From an uncultured Bacteroidota bacterium (GTDB lineage: Bacteria; Bacteroidota; Bacteroidia; Bacteroidales; P3), in the NCBI GenBank assembly GCA_902788805.1, contig CADALO010000007.1:190552-254551 (forward strand): 64,000 nt of DNA, written 5' to 3'. The translations under genes were made by a program, and so were the position numbers. Within the stretch, counting starts at the first letter, position 1. Each line of letters opens with the position of its first letter. The notes under the pieces are model-generated. The model was given only the letters and a program-made list of their open reading frames with translations, did not search any database and was not told the origin of the DNA. This document shows positions 53,688 through 62,280 of the stretch, piece by piece.

Positions 53688-53790
53688 GAATAACCTTGAC
53701 TTTAACCTTGACCGGCAAACGCATTATGGATTGCTCTAATCATTTTGAAGTTAAAGTTAACGTTAATGTTAACGTTAACGTTATAGTTAA
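53688..53790 (-). repeat. GTTAAC/CTTTAA tandem spacer
   Basis: On the minus strand hexamers GTTAAC, GTTAAT and TTTAAC repeat in the gap between the VWA gene and the transketolase N-subunit, with a second CAAGGTTAAAGTCAAGG stretch nearer the VWA start. GTTAAC is itself palindromic, so the RNA may fold weakly. Confidence 0.7.
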
Positions 53791-53791
53791 A

Positions 53792-54643
53792 TCAATAGTC
53801 GCCCAGCTCGGTCTCCGGCAGCTGAGCCAGAGCCTTGGGCAAATCGTCGGCACTGAGTACAGCACCGTGATACTTATTGGTATCCTGCATAAAGTCTACT
53901 CCGTAGCCCATCTGACTCTGCAGCAGTACGCACACAGGCTTGCCCTTGCCGATCAGCGACTTAGCCTTGGCCATACCGTCAAGCACCTGCTGCATATCGT
54001 TACCGTCTTCAATGGTGACGACGGTCCACATAAACGACTCGAATTTGGCTTTTAAGTTGCCCAAATCCATCACTTGGTCAACGGTGCCGTCAATCTGCTG
54101 ATGGTTGTAGTCGACGGTGCTGATAAGGTTGTCCACCTTCTTTGCGCCGGCAAACATAGCGGCCTCCCAAATCTGACCTTCCTGCAACTCGCCGTCGCCG
54201 TGGAGGGTATAGACAATGTGGTTGTCGCCGGTCATCTTCTTGCCCAGTGCGGCACCGATGCCCACGCTCATACCTTGACCCAGCGAGCCGCTGGCCATAC
54301 GGATGCCAGGCAAACCGTGCTCGGTCGAGGGGTGACCCTGCAGACGGGTACCGAACTTGCGGAATGTGGCCAGTTCGCTTACGGGGAAGTAGCCGCGGCG
54401 AGCCATAGTGCTGTAGATGACGGGCGTGATATGGCCTTGCGATACAAAGAGCATATCCTGGTCTTTGCCTTCCATAGTGAAGTTGGCGGGGTCGTGCTCC
54501 ATCAGGTTAAACTGCATAGCCACCATCCAGTCGGCGGTACCCATCGAGCCACCGGGATGTCCCGATTTGGCTGCTGTGGTCATACGTAATATGTCTCTGC
54601 GCACTTGACGTGCAATGGTCTGTAATTCTTGCGTTGTTTTCAT
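53792..54643 (-). CDS. Transketolase N-terminal subunit
   Basis: A 283-residue protein, the TPP-binding half of a split transketolase: RRDILRMTTAAKSGHPGGSMG near 18-38, the TPP motif GDGELQEGQIWEAAMFAG near 155-172, and YNHQQIDG. In Bacteroidota and archaea the second half is usually the next gene. Here it is 3.3 kb further on and broken. The start is Met 54643; further upstream frame continues without family similarity. Function depends on an intact partner elsewhere. Confidence 0.92.
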   Translation of the reverse strand: MKTTQELQTIARQVRRDILRMTTAAKSGHPGGSMGTADWMVAMQFNLMEHDPANFTMEGKDQDMLFVSQGHITPVIYSTMARRGYFPVSELATFRKFGTRLQGHPSTEHGLPGIRMASGSLGQGMSVGIGAALGKKMTGDNHIVYTLHGDGELQEGQIWEAAMFAGAKKVDNLISTVDYNHQQIDGTVDQVMDLGNLKAKFESFMWTVVTIEDGNDMQQVLDGMAKAKSLIGKGKPVCVLLQSQMGYGVDFMQDTNKYHGAVLSADDLPKALAQLPETELGDY

Positions 54644-54667
54644 TATTATGTGTTTTTTATTTTTTTG

Positions 54668-54675
54668 CAAAAATA
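54668..54675 (-). promoter_or_regulatory. Possible -7 box of transketolase N-subunit
   Basis: TATTTTTG on the minus strand lies 25 bases before the start at 54643. No -33 TTTG was found at 19 bases. Confidence 0.35.
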
Positions 54676-54728
54676 CTAATGTTTTCTTATTTAAAAGATA
54701 AAAGTTATTAATGTTTATTAACAAAATG

Positions 54729-54763
54729 AAAAGGTTCGGAAAATCAGCGTTTTCCGAACCTTT
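54729..54763 (-). terminator. Terminator of the small lipoprotein gene
   Basis: AAAGGTTCGGAAAA and TTTTCCGAACCTTT form a 14-bp stem with a six-base loop just after the minus-strand stop at 54788, with T-rich sequence on the minus-strand 3' side. Confidence 0.88.
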
Positions 54764-54787
54764 GATTTGTACGCATCGGGGAGGGGA

Positions 54788-55252
54788 TTACAGTTTGAAC
54801 ACATACAGGCGGCCGTTCTGGTCGGTGCCGTGCAGCTCGCCGCCGTAACGAGTCACGTTGATGCTATAGCTGTTCTCGTCCTCGTCGTGGATGGTGCCGC
54901 GGCCGGTGTTGCCGTTCATCGTAACGTGGCCCCACACCTTGCCGTTGGCGCCATAGGTCGAGATATAAAGCGTCTCCTTGCCACCATAGGACAGCGCCGA
55001 CTTCTTGGCAGCAGGCTTTTTCTCTTTTTCCACCTGTGGCTCAGCCTGTTCGGTGGCCGTGATAAAAACTCCGTCGTCGGTGACACTGCACTCGAATACA
55101 GGTCCTTCGGCGGTGGTGTCGACAACCGCTTCGGTGTCGATCACGGCGCTGTCGGTGGTATTCACAACTGTTTCTCTGCCGCCGCAGGCAACGAACGTCG
55201 CAGCTACAAATAGCGTCATAATGAGGAAGAAAAACGATTTTTGGTGTCTCAT
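54788..55252 (-). CDS. Small lipoprotein
   Basis: A 154-residue protein with a lipoprotein signal (VAATFVAC). After an acidic linker with KEKKPAAKK, a beta-rich C-terminus (TLYISTYGANGKVWGHVTMNG, YGGELHGTDQNGRLYVFKL) forms a small domain of unknown family. Start taken at Met 55252, because the signal peptide begins there. Confidence 0.65.
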   Translation of the reverse strand: MRHQKSFFFLIMTLFVAATFVACGGRETVVNTTDSAVIDTEAVVDTTAEGPVFECSVTDDGVFITATEQAEPQVEKEKKPAAKKSALSYGGKETLYISTYGANGKVWGHVTMNGNTGRGTIHDEDENSYSINVTRYGGELHGTDQNGRLYVFKL

Positions 55253-55273
55253 AGTCTTCTTATTGTCAAAATG

Positions 55274-55281
55274 CAAAAATA
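55274..55281 (-). promoter_or_regulatory. Possible -7 box of small lipoprotein gene
   Basis: TATTTTTG on the minus strand, 22 bases before the start at 55252. A -33 TTTG is present only at non-standard distances. Confidence 0.35.
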
Positions 55282-55477
55282 CAAAAAAATGTGATACAAA
55301 AACCAAAACAGAGAAACTTTTTTAGTGATTGAAAATTTTTCAAGGACGTTTTTTTCGTGCCGTGAAATGACCTTTTTCCCCATTCATAAAATTCAAATTC
55401 ACCTTCCAAAATCCGACTTTTTGATAAATTTCTGCAATTATTAAATAAACGTTTGGATTTCAAACCGTTCCAGAGAT

Positions 55478-55651
55478 TTCAAAAAAGTTTGAAAAACTCG
55501 AAAAAAGGCCAAAATTGCCATTTTTTAACTACCTGATTTCCATATACCAAATTCTTACCAAAGTTTACTCAAAGTTTTACCAAAGTTTAGTCAAATTTTA
55601 TCTTGGTGAAGTATGATAGGTTTTTGATAGGAATTTATCAAAAAGTCGGGT
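55478..55651. repeat. Dispersed repeat family F, copy 2
   Basis: Matches 321-482 with the same core of CTGATTTCCA and three ACCAAAGTTT/CTCAAAGTTT units and the terminal TTTGATA/TATCAAA palindrome. It is immediately followed by a copy of the GC-rich palindrome. The 727-base gap 55253-55979 holds these two repeats, the lipoprotein promoter and the dnaX -7 box. Confidence 0.78.
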
Positions 55652-55710
55652 CGGAGGAAGTGCGTAAAAGAGCTGCTTCGAAGGTAGACGCAACTCGGCC
55701 TGTTACTATT

Positions 55711-55854
55711 TGACAGTGCGACACACCCCGGCCTTCGGCCACCCCTCTCCGAGAGAGGATGGGCTGCCGCATCGTTCTGATTATCAATAAATCGCTGCCG
55801 CGCCATCCCCTCTCGGAGAGGGGTGGCCGAAGGCCGGGGTGTGTCGCACCGTCA
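55711..55854. repeat. GC-rich dispersed palindrome, copy 2
   Basis: 144 bases beginning TGACAGTGCGACACACCCC and ending with the complement GGGGTGTGTCGCACCGTCA, with inner CACCCCTCTCC/GGAGAGGGGTG pairing and the bridge CTGATTATCAATAAA. Very similar to 31422-31559. Confidence 0.88.
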
Positions 55855-55945
55855 GTTCCGATATCCAAAGTCTGTCGACTTCGGTTTTCGAAGGCGGTTT
55901 TTATTAATTTTTTATCTAATATATTTTTGTTTGAAAAAAAGTTTG

Positions 55946-55953
55946 TAAATTTG
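55946..55953 (+). promoter_or_regulatory. Probable -7 box of dnaX
   Basis: TAAATTTG, 26 bases before ATG 55980. The -33 TTTG at 55926 is only 16 bases away, so the promoter is likely but not perfect. Confidence 0.45.
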
Positions 55954-55979
55954 CATTTTGAAATTAAGAATGTGGATTT

Positions 55980-57095
55980 ATGGAAAACTTCATAGTATCA
56001 GCGCGTAAATACCGTCCTTCGACGTTCGAGAGCGTGGTCGGCCAGTCGCATATCACCACGACATTGAAGAATGCGATACGCACGGGCAAGCTGGCCCAGG
56101 CGTTCTTGTTCTGCGGTCCCCGCGGCGTGGGCAAGACCACGTGTGCCCGTATTCTGGCCAAGACCATCAACTGCACAAACCCTACGGCCGATATGGAGGC
56201 CTGCAACGAATGCGAGTCGTGCCAGTCCTTCATCAGCGGCCAGTCGATGAACATCTTTGAGCTCGACGCGGCCTCGAACAATTCGGTCGACGACATTCGC
56301 ACACTGGTAGAGCAGGTGCGCATACCGCCGCAGACGGGACGCTACAAGGTGTATATCATCGACGAGGTACATATGCTGTCGGCATCGGCGTTCAACGCAT
56401 TCCTGAAAACCCTTGAGGAACCTCCGGCATACGCGAAGTTTATCCTTGCCACAACTGAGAAACACAAGATCATTCCTACTATCCTGTCGCGCTGTCAGAT
56501 ATTCGACTTCAAGCGCATCGAGACTGCCGACATCGTCAAGCACCTCGAGTATGTGGCTGGCAGCGAAGGCATAGCCTACGAACCTGAGGCGTTGCACCTT
56601 ATAGCTCGCAAGGCTGAAGGCGGCCTGCGCGACGCCCTGTCGCTCTTCGACCAGTTGGTGAGCTTTACCCGCGGCAACCTGACGTATGCCAGCTGCCTGG
56701 ACAACCTCAATATGCTGGACAGCGACTATTTCTTCCGCTTTGTCGACTACTTCAGGGCAGGCGATATAGCAAACACGCTGCTGCTTTACCAGGAGGTGAT
56801 CGACAAGGGCTTTGACGGCCAGCATTTCATTACCGGCCTGACGGAGCATCTGAGGGGCTTGATGGTCAGCATCGACCCTGCCACGCTGAAACTGCTCGAT
56901 GCAAGCGAGGCCAACCGCAAGCGCTATGGCGAGCAAGCCCAGGCTTGTGGGCTGCCGCTGCTGATGAAATACCTTGAAATTGCGTCCGACTACGAGTACC
57001 GCTTCCGCGACGCCAACAACAAAAGGCTTTTCGTCGAGGTGGCGCTGATGAAGCTCGCCGCCGTGACACGCAATCTGCAACAGCCTGTAGGATAG
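55980..57095 (+). CDS. dnaX: DNA polymerase III tau/gamma subunit, N-terminal part up to an in-frame TAG
   Basis: The 371 residues hold the clamp-loader ATPase: Walker A in FLFCGPRGVGKTTCARIL near 40-57, the zinc module CTNPTADMEACNECESC, Walker B DEVHMLSASAF near 122, and the sensor region PTILSRCQIFDFKRIE. The product loads the sliding clamp. Reading stops at TAG 57093-57095, after VG, where the family continues into a linker and C-terminal domain. Downstream the same frame is open and encodes these parts. So translation here gives a gamma-like short form, unless the TAG is a sequencing error. TAG is a normal stop in other genes here. Confidence 0.9.
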   Translation: MENFIVSARKYRPSTFESVVGQSHITTTLKNAIRTGKLAQAFLFCGPRGVGKTTCARILAKTINCTNPTADMEACNECESCQSFISGQSMNIFELDAASNNSVDDIRTLVEQVRIPPQTGRYKVYIIDEVHMLSASAFNAFLKTLEEPPAYAKFILATTEKHKIIPTILSRCQIFDFKRIETADIVKHLEYVAGSEGIAYEPEALHLIARKAEGGLRDALSLFDQLVSFTRGNLTYASCLDNLNMLDSDYFFRFVDYFRAGDIANTLLLYQEVIDKGFDGQHFITGLTEHLRGLMVSIDPATLKLLDASEANRKRYGEQAQACGLPLLMKYLEIASDYEYRFRDANNKRLFVEVALMKLAAVTRNLQQPVG

Positions 57096-57152
57096 ATAGC
57101 AAGATCGCCTGAGGCGGAACATAAAACCGAGCCTGCCGCTGCTGCGGCTCCG

Positions 57153-57704
57153 GTGCCCGAGGCGCCCAAGGAGGATAATGCTCCCGAAGCACCCGCCGCA
57201 CCCGTGGAAAAGGCTGCCGAAGGCGATGGCGAACCCGAGCCGGTCAAGACGGTGAGCGGGTTGCCGCACAGACGGTTCACGTCGTTCTCTATTTCCGACC
57301 CCGGCGAGATCAAACCTATCGTATCGCTTGAGAAGCGCGAGGCCGAGATGCTGACGCAGGAAAGGCTCGAGGAGCTTTGGAAAGAGCTGATAGAGAGAAG
57401 CCGCGACGATGAAAAGCTATACGAGCTGCTGGCCGACAAGAAGGTGGAGCTGAAAAACAACAACCTGTTCACGATACAGGTGCCGAATCTGTATTTTGAC
57501 TCACTGTTCAGGAACTATCAGACTGAAATACTGGGTTTCCTGCGCGAGAAGACAAGCAACGAGGCTTTGAACTACAAGGCCGTGGTTGTGGTTGAACAGG
57601 TGGAACGCAAGGCGTATATGCCGCGCGAGAAGTTCGAGGCTATGGTGAAGGTCAATCCTTCGATGCTGACACTTAGAAAGATATTCCCCGACATTGATTT
57701 TTAA
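57153..57704 (+). CDS. DnaX linker and C-terminal domain after the in-frame TAG
   Basis: From 57096 the dnaX frame is open again for 202 codons. A proline-alanine-glutamate linker (PEAPKEDNAPEAPAAP) is followed by a helical C-terminal domain (LTQERLEELWKELIERS, LYFDSLFRNYQTEILGFLRE) as in tau subunits, where it binds polymerase. The first possible start is GTG 57153, but there is no visible ribosome-binding or promoter signal for it. It is best seen as the second half of dnaX. Confidence 0.7.
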   Translation: MPEAPKEDNAPEAPAAPVEKAAEGDGEPEPVKTVSGLPHRRFTSFSISDPGEIKPIVSLEKREAEMLTQERLEELWKELIERSRDDEKLYELLADKKVELKNNNLFTIQVPNLYFDSLFRNYQTEILGFLREKTSNEALNYKAVVVVEQVERKAYMPREKFEAMVKVNPSMLTLRKIFPDIDF

Positions 57705-57722
57705 AACATTACCGGTTTGACT

Positions 57723-59027
57723 ATGGGTACAGGACTGCTGCTTTCTGCGACATTGGACAAGGGACACTGGATTTATTTCATTTTCCTTGGCATCCTTATT
57801 TTCTGCGCCCACCTGTTCTCGGCTTTCTTCAGCCGCAAGCGTGTGCCTGACGTGCTGTTTCTGGTGCTGATAGGCATTGTGCTTGGCCCCGTGCTAGGGT
57901 GGCTTACGCCCGATATGCTTGGCGGAATGGGAGCGCTGTTTGCGTCGGTGACGCTGGTGTTCATACTGGTAGACAGCGGAATAGATATGCACCTCGACGA
58001 CTTGCGCCGCTATTGGGTGGGCGTGGTACAGGTTATGTTCTATTCGTTCCTGCTCTCTATGACCATTGCCGCGGTGACGGCCCATTTCATCGCCGACACC
58101 GAGTGGATGTCGTCGTTTCTGCTTGGCAGTATGGTCGCCGGCACAGGTGCATCGATAGTGATACCGATGGTGCGCCAGATGAAGGTGAGCGACAAGACAA
58201 GGACCGTTCTGACACTGGAATCGGCAATCTCGGCGGTGCTGTGTATCGTTGTCGCCCTGGCTATTATGGAGGGTATGAAGATGGGGCAGATACGCTTTGA
58301 GAAGATAATGGGCAATGTGCTGGCTTCGTTCTTTATGGCTGTTATTCTGGGCGTTCTGGGCGGTATGGTATGGTCGGGAGTGCTGCAGCGTGTACGACGC
58401 CTGCAGAACTCTATGTTCCTTACGCCGGCCTTTGTTTTCGTCATCTACGGCATTACCGAGGCACTGGGCTACAGCGGCGCCATCGCAGCGCTGGCTTTCG
58501 GCATTGTGCTTGGCAACGCCTCATATTTCGAGTTCTCCTTTATGCGCAAGATTCTGCGCAAACGCAGGCCGCAGATGCAGTCGCTCGAAGATAAGGAGAA
58601 GTCGTTTTTCAAGGAGATAGTGTTCATTCTCAAGACTTTCTTCTTTGTCTATATCGGCATCAGCATACCGTTCACCGACACTATGGCTCTGCTCTACGGC
58701 GTTGTGATAGCGGCGGCGATATTCGTCGGGCGCTTCATACTTGTGGCCATTGTCGGCCGTAAGAACACCAAGACCGACCGCCAGATTGTGTCGATTATGA
58801 TTCCCAAGGGGTTGGCGTCGGCTGTATTGGCATCGATGCCACGCCAGGTAAACCTCGCGGCAGGCTATGAAGTGGTGCCAAATGCCGAGCGCATAGAGTG
58901 TATGGTCTATTCGATTATTTTCTTCTCCATAGTTATATGTTCGCTGCTTGTGCTACTGTCGCGCAAACGGATCATAGACGAGGAGTTCAAGCCCGAACAG
59001 ATGGAAGAAGTGTACGACTATGAATAG
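57723..59027 (+). CDS. Cation:proton antiporter (CPA1/Kef family)
   Basis: A 434-residue inner-membrane protein with about twelve transmembrane helices. Signatures are ILVDSGIDMHLDDLRRYWVG near 78-97, MVAGTGASIVIPM near 136, and YSGAIAALAFGIVLGNASYF near 250, typical of Na+/H+ or K+/H+ exchangers. A Met at 57723 is preferred over the in-frame TTG two codons before. It probably regulates internal pH or cation level. It follows dnaX by 18 bases. Confidence 0.87.
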   Translation: MGTGLLLSATLDKGHWIYFIFLGILIFCAHLFSAFFSRKRVPDVLFLVLIGIVLGPVLGWLTPDMLGGMGALFASVTLVFILVDSGIDMHLDDLRRYWVGVVQVMFYSFLLSMTIAAVTAHFIADTEWMSSFLLGSMVAGTGASIVIPMVRQMKVSDKTRTVLTLESAISAVLCIVVALAIMEGMKMGQIRFEKIMGNVLASFFMAVILGVLGGMVWSGVLQRVRRLQNSMFLTPAFVFVIYGITEALGYSGAIAALAFGIVLGNASYFEFSFMRKILRKRRPQMQSLEDKEKSFFKEIVFILKTFFFVYIGISIPFTDTMALLYGVVIAAAIFVGRFILVAIVGRKNTKTDRQIVSIMIPKGLASAVLASMPRQVNLAAGYEVVPNAERIECMVYSIIFFSIVICSLLVLLSRKRIIDEEFKPEQMEEVYDYE

Positions 59028-59099
59028 TGATTGTTAATATGTTGACCATAGCTGTCTAAAGCAACGGTTTAATATGGTGTAACGGATATTGTCAAGGAT

Positions 59100-59906
59100 A
59101 TGAAACTGCATTTTTACAAATATGACGGAGCGGGCAACGACTTTGTGTTGCTCGACATCAGGGACAACGACCCGCAGCTTACCACCGAGCAGATAGCCCA
59201 TCTGTGCCACAGGCGTTTCGGCATAGGTGCCGATGGCTTGATGACCCTCCAGAAGGCCGACGCCCCATACGACTTCGAGATGAAGTACTATAACAGCGAC
59301 GGCCGTATCGGGTCGATGTGCGGCAATGGCGGACGCTGTATCGCCGCTTTTGCCAGCCGCCTCGGGCTCGGCAGCAAGGATGCCGACACAGGGCACAGGA
59401 GGCTTGACTTCATAGGCTTTGATGGCCCGCATAGCGCCGAGATACTGATGTGGGACGACGCCGCGTCGGTAGGCCTTGTGAAGCTTGGTATGCGCAGCGT
59501 GGAATGCAATGGCGTAACTCGATGTCTTGATGGCTGGTTCCTCGACACCGGCTCGCCGCACTATGTGCAGCGCGTCGACGGACTTGAGACTTACGACGTA
59601 GTAGGCGAGGGGCGACGCTTGCGCAACCTTGCCGAAGTCTTTCCCGAAGGCACCAACGTCGACTTCATAGAAGACAAGCCCGACGGACGTCTCTTTGTGC
59701 GCACCTATGAGCGCGGCGTGGAGGACGAGACCTATGCCTGTGGCACCGGCGTAACGGCCTGTGCCATAGTCAGCGGCAACAAGCGACTGGTGACACTTGG
59801 CGGCGACTTCAGGGTTGACTTCGAGTCGACAGGCACCGCCTACGAAAAAGTCTTCCTCACAGGCCCCGTGTCGTTCAACTTCGAAGGCGACGTTGAACTG
59901 ACGTAA
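59100..59906 (+). CDS. dapF: Diaminopimelate epimerase
   Basis: Converts L,L- to meso-diaminopimelate for lysine and peptidoglycan. At 268 residues it has the usual length. The two catalytic cysteines lie in MCGNGGRCIAAFA (near 73-82) and YACGTGVTACAIVSG (near 217), and YDGAGNDFVLLD is the start signature. The last three codons and stop are the left end of an 88-bp tandem duplication. Confidence 0.96.
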   Translation: MKLHFYKYDGAGNDFVLLDIRDNDPQLTTEQIAHLCHRRFGIGADGLMTLQKADAPYDFEMKYYNSDGRIGSMCGNGGRCIAAFASRLGLGSKDADTGHRRLDFIGFDGPHSAEILMWDDAASVGLVKLGMRSVECNGVTRCLDGWFLDTGSPHYVQRVDGLETYDVVGEGRRLRNLAEVFPEGTNVDFIEDKPDGRLFVRTYERGVEDETYACGTGVTACAIVSGNKRLVTLGGDFRVDFESTGTAYEKVFLTGPVSFNFEGDVELT

Positions 59907-60195
59907 CCTTAACCTTAACTTTAACTTTAACTTTGAAATGTATATCCCATTCCGCTAAACATATCAACATATCAACATTAAACATCTGACGTAACCTTAA
60001 CTTTAACTTTAACTTTGAAATGTATATCCCATTCCGCTAAACATATCAACATAAAACATATCAACCCTAAAACATATCAACATATCAACATATCACCCCT
60101 AAAACATATCAACTTTAAAACATATCAACATATCAACATATCAACATTAAACATATCAACATAAAACATATCAACCTTAAAACCTTTCAAACCCT
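59898..60195 (+). repeat. Tandem duplication and ACATATCAAC array between dapF and ligA
   Basis: An 88-bp segment starting with the final CTGACGTAA of dapF is repeated at 59986, carrying CTTAAC/CTTTAAC hexamers, a GAAATGTATATCCCATTCCGC block and ACATATCAAC decamers. The decamer then continues irregularly to 60175. The plus strand is nearly free of G. The spacing fits a slippage or recombination product. No promoter or open frame is seen. Confidence 0.88.
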
Positions 60196-60201
60196 TCTCT
60201 C

Positions 60202-62280
60202 GTGGACCTTTTCAGCAATATAGACATAGAACCCGCAAGGCAGCGCGTCAATGAGTTGACAGAGCTCCTTGACCGCTACAATTACGAGTATTATATGAAC
60301 GACCGCTCGTTAGTGAGCGACTATGAGTTTGACAAACTGCTGCGCGAGCTCGCCGACCTTGAAAGGCAATACCCCGAGCTGGCGTCGCCCAACTCGCCCA
60401 CCAAGAGGGTGGGAGGGGAGGTCAACAAGACCTTCCGTCAGGTGACGCACCGCTTCCCGATGCTCTCGCTGGGCAACACCTACTCGATAGACGAGATAGT
60501 GGACTTCGAGGCACGCACACGCAAACTGCTTGGCGACACGGTGTTCAGCTACACTTGCGAGCTCAAGTACGACGGTGTGGCCATAGGGCTCACCTACAAG
60601 CACGGCCAGCTTGTGCAGGCCGTGACGCGCGGCAACGGCAGCGTAGGCGACGACATCACCGCCAATGCCCGTACCATCCCCACCATACCACTCAAACTCA
60701 GAGGCTCTTACCCCGACGACTTCGAAGTGAGGGGCGAAGTGGTATACCCATTCAGCGAGTTCGAGGCCTTTAACCGCCAACGTGAAGCCGACGGCGACGA
60801 GCCTTTCGCCAACCCTCGCAACGCCGCCAGCGGCAGCCTCAAACTGCAGGACACCGCCGAGTGCGCCAAACGTAAGCTCCAGTTCTGCCCTTACTTTGTT
60901 ATGCTGCCGCAGGAGAACGGAGAACTTAGAACGGAGAATGGAGAATACTCCACGCATTCAGGACGCCTGCAAAGCCTTGTACAGATGGGTTTCAAGGTGC
61001 AGCCCTATATGAAGGAATGCCTAAACATCAATGAGATACGCGAATATATAGACTACTGGGACAACGAGCGCTGGAACCTGCCGTTCGGCACCGACGGCAT
61101 CGTTATCAAAGTCAACCAAGTGGCCCTGTGGGACCGCCTGGGACTTACCGCCAAGTCGCCACGTTGGGCTATAGCCTTCAAATTCAAGGCCCAGCAGGTC
61201 AGCACTCCACTCGAGAGCATATCGTTCCAAGTGGGCCGCACAGGTATAATAACACCTGTCGCCAACCTCACTCCGGTATGGCTTGGCGGCACCACCGTCA
61301 AGCGCGCCACACTTGTCAATGCCGACTTCATCGAGAAGATGGACATCCGCGAAGGCGACTCCCTGCTTGTCGAAAAGGGCGGTGAGATAATACCCAAGGT
61401 CGTGGGCGTGGATATGTCCAAACGCAAAGCAGGCGCACAGCCCGTAGCCTATATCACCAATTGTCCCGAGTGCGGCTCGCGCCTTGTGCGTGCCGACGGC
61501 GAAGCCGGCCACTACTGCCCCAACAGCGACGGCTGCCCGCCGCAGATAGTGGGGCGCCTCGAGCACTTTGTGTCGCGCAAGGCGATGAATATTGACAGCC
61601 TCGGTTCCGAACGCCTCGAGATGCTGTATAAGAAAGGTCTTGTATCTGATATAGCAGATTTATACACTCTTACACGCCAGCAGCTGATAGGCCTCGAAGC
61701 CATCGATGCCGACGGCCAGCGCCGCACCAGCATACAGGAGAAGGGCGCCGACAACATACTGGCAGCCATCGAGAAGTCAAAGGAGGTGCCCTTCGACCGC
61801 GTGCTCTTTGCCCTCGGCATACGCTATGTCGGCGAGGTGGGAGCCAAGAAGCTGGCGCGCCATTTCTCCAATATCGATGCAATCATAGGCGCCAGCCCCG
61901 AAGAGCTCGCTTCGGTCGAGGACATAGGCGAAAAGACAGCACAGTTCATCTACGACTATTTCCGCGACCTGCGCCATCTGCAGACCATCCAGCGTCTGCG
62001 CGACGCCGGACTCAACCTCAGGCTCGACAAGTCATCGTTTCAGCAGTCCGACATCTTGCAAGGCAAGACCTTTGTAGTCAGCGGAGTCTTCAGTCGTTTC
62101 AGCCGCGACGAGATAAAGGCCGACATCGAGAAGAACGGCGGCAAAGTCAGCGGCTCTATCAGCGGCAAGACCGACTACTTGCTGGCAGGCGACAAGATGG
62201 GTCCCGAGAAACGCAAGAAAGCCGAGAAGCTGGGTGTCGCCATAATAAGCGAAGATGACTATTTAGGGATGCTGAAATGA
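60202..62280 (+). CDS. ligA: NAD-dependent DNA ligase
   Basis: Joins nicks during replication and repair. At 692 residues it is full length. The adenylation site is CELKYDGVAIGLTY (Lys in KYDG near 120), with TRGNGSVGDDITAN and EVRGEVVYPF. The Zn finger is CPECGSRL and YCPNSDGCPPQ near 415-440. Helix-hairpin-helix motifs and a C-terminal BRCT (FVVSGVFSRFSRDEIKADIE) close it. The start is GTG 60202. Its last four bases overlap the next gene. Confidence 0.97.
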   Translation: MDLFSNIDIEPARQRVNELTELLDRYNYEYYMNDRSLVSDYEFDKLLRELADLERQYPELASPNSPTKRVGGEVNKTFRQVTHRFPMLSLGNTYSIDEIVDFEARTRKLLGDTVFSYTCELKYDGVAIGLTYKHGQLVQAVTRGNGSVGDDITANARTIPTIPLKLRGSYPDDFEVRGEVVYPFSEFEAFNRQREADGDEPFANPRNAASGSLKLQDTAECAKRKLQFCPYFVMLPQENGELRTENGEYSTHSGRLQSLVQMGFKVQPYMKECLNINEIREYIDYWDNERWNLPFGTDGIVIKVNQVALWDRLGLTAKSPRWAIAFKFKAQQVSTPLESISFQVGRTGIITPVANLTPVWLGGTTVKRATLVNADFIEKMDIREGDSLLVEKGGEIIPKVVGVDMSKRKAGAQPVAYITNCPECGSRLVRADGEAGHYCPNSDGCPPQIVGRLEHFVSRKAMNIDSLGSERLEMLYKKGLVSDIADLYTLTRQQLIGLEAIDADGQRRTSIQEKGADNILAAIEKSKEVPFDRVLFALGIRYVGEVGAKKLARHFSNIDAIIGASPEELASVEDIGEKTAQFIYDYFRDLRHLQTIQRLRDAGLNLRLDKSSFQQSDILQGKTFVVSGVFSRFSRDEIKADIEKNGGKVSGSISGKTDYLLAGDKMGPEKRKKAEKLGVAIISEDDYLGMLK

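Noticed and set aside
53792..54643. Transketolase N-subunit read as dehydrogenase E1
   Set aside because: KSGHPGGSMG and the GDGELQEGQ motif match transketolase, and there is no E2 or lipoyl gene nearby.
57060..57110. Programmed frameshift as an explanation for the dnaX break
   Set aside because: The two halves are in the same frame and no slippery heptamer is present; only a stop codon separates them.
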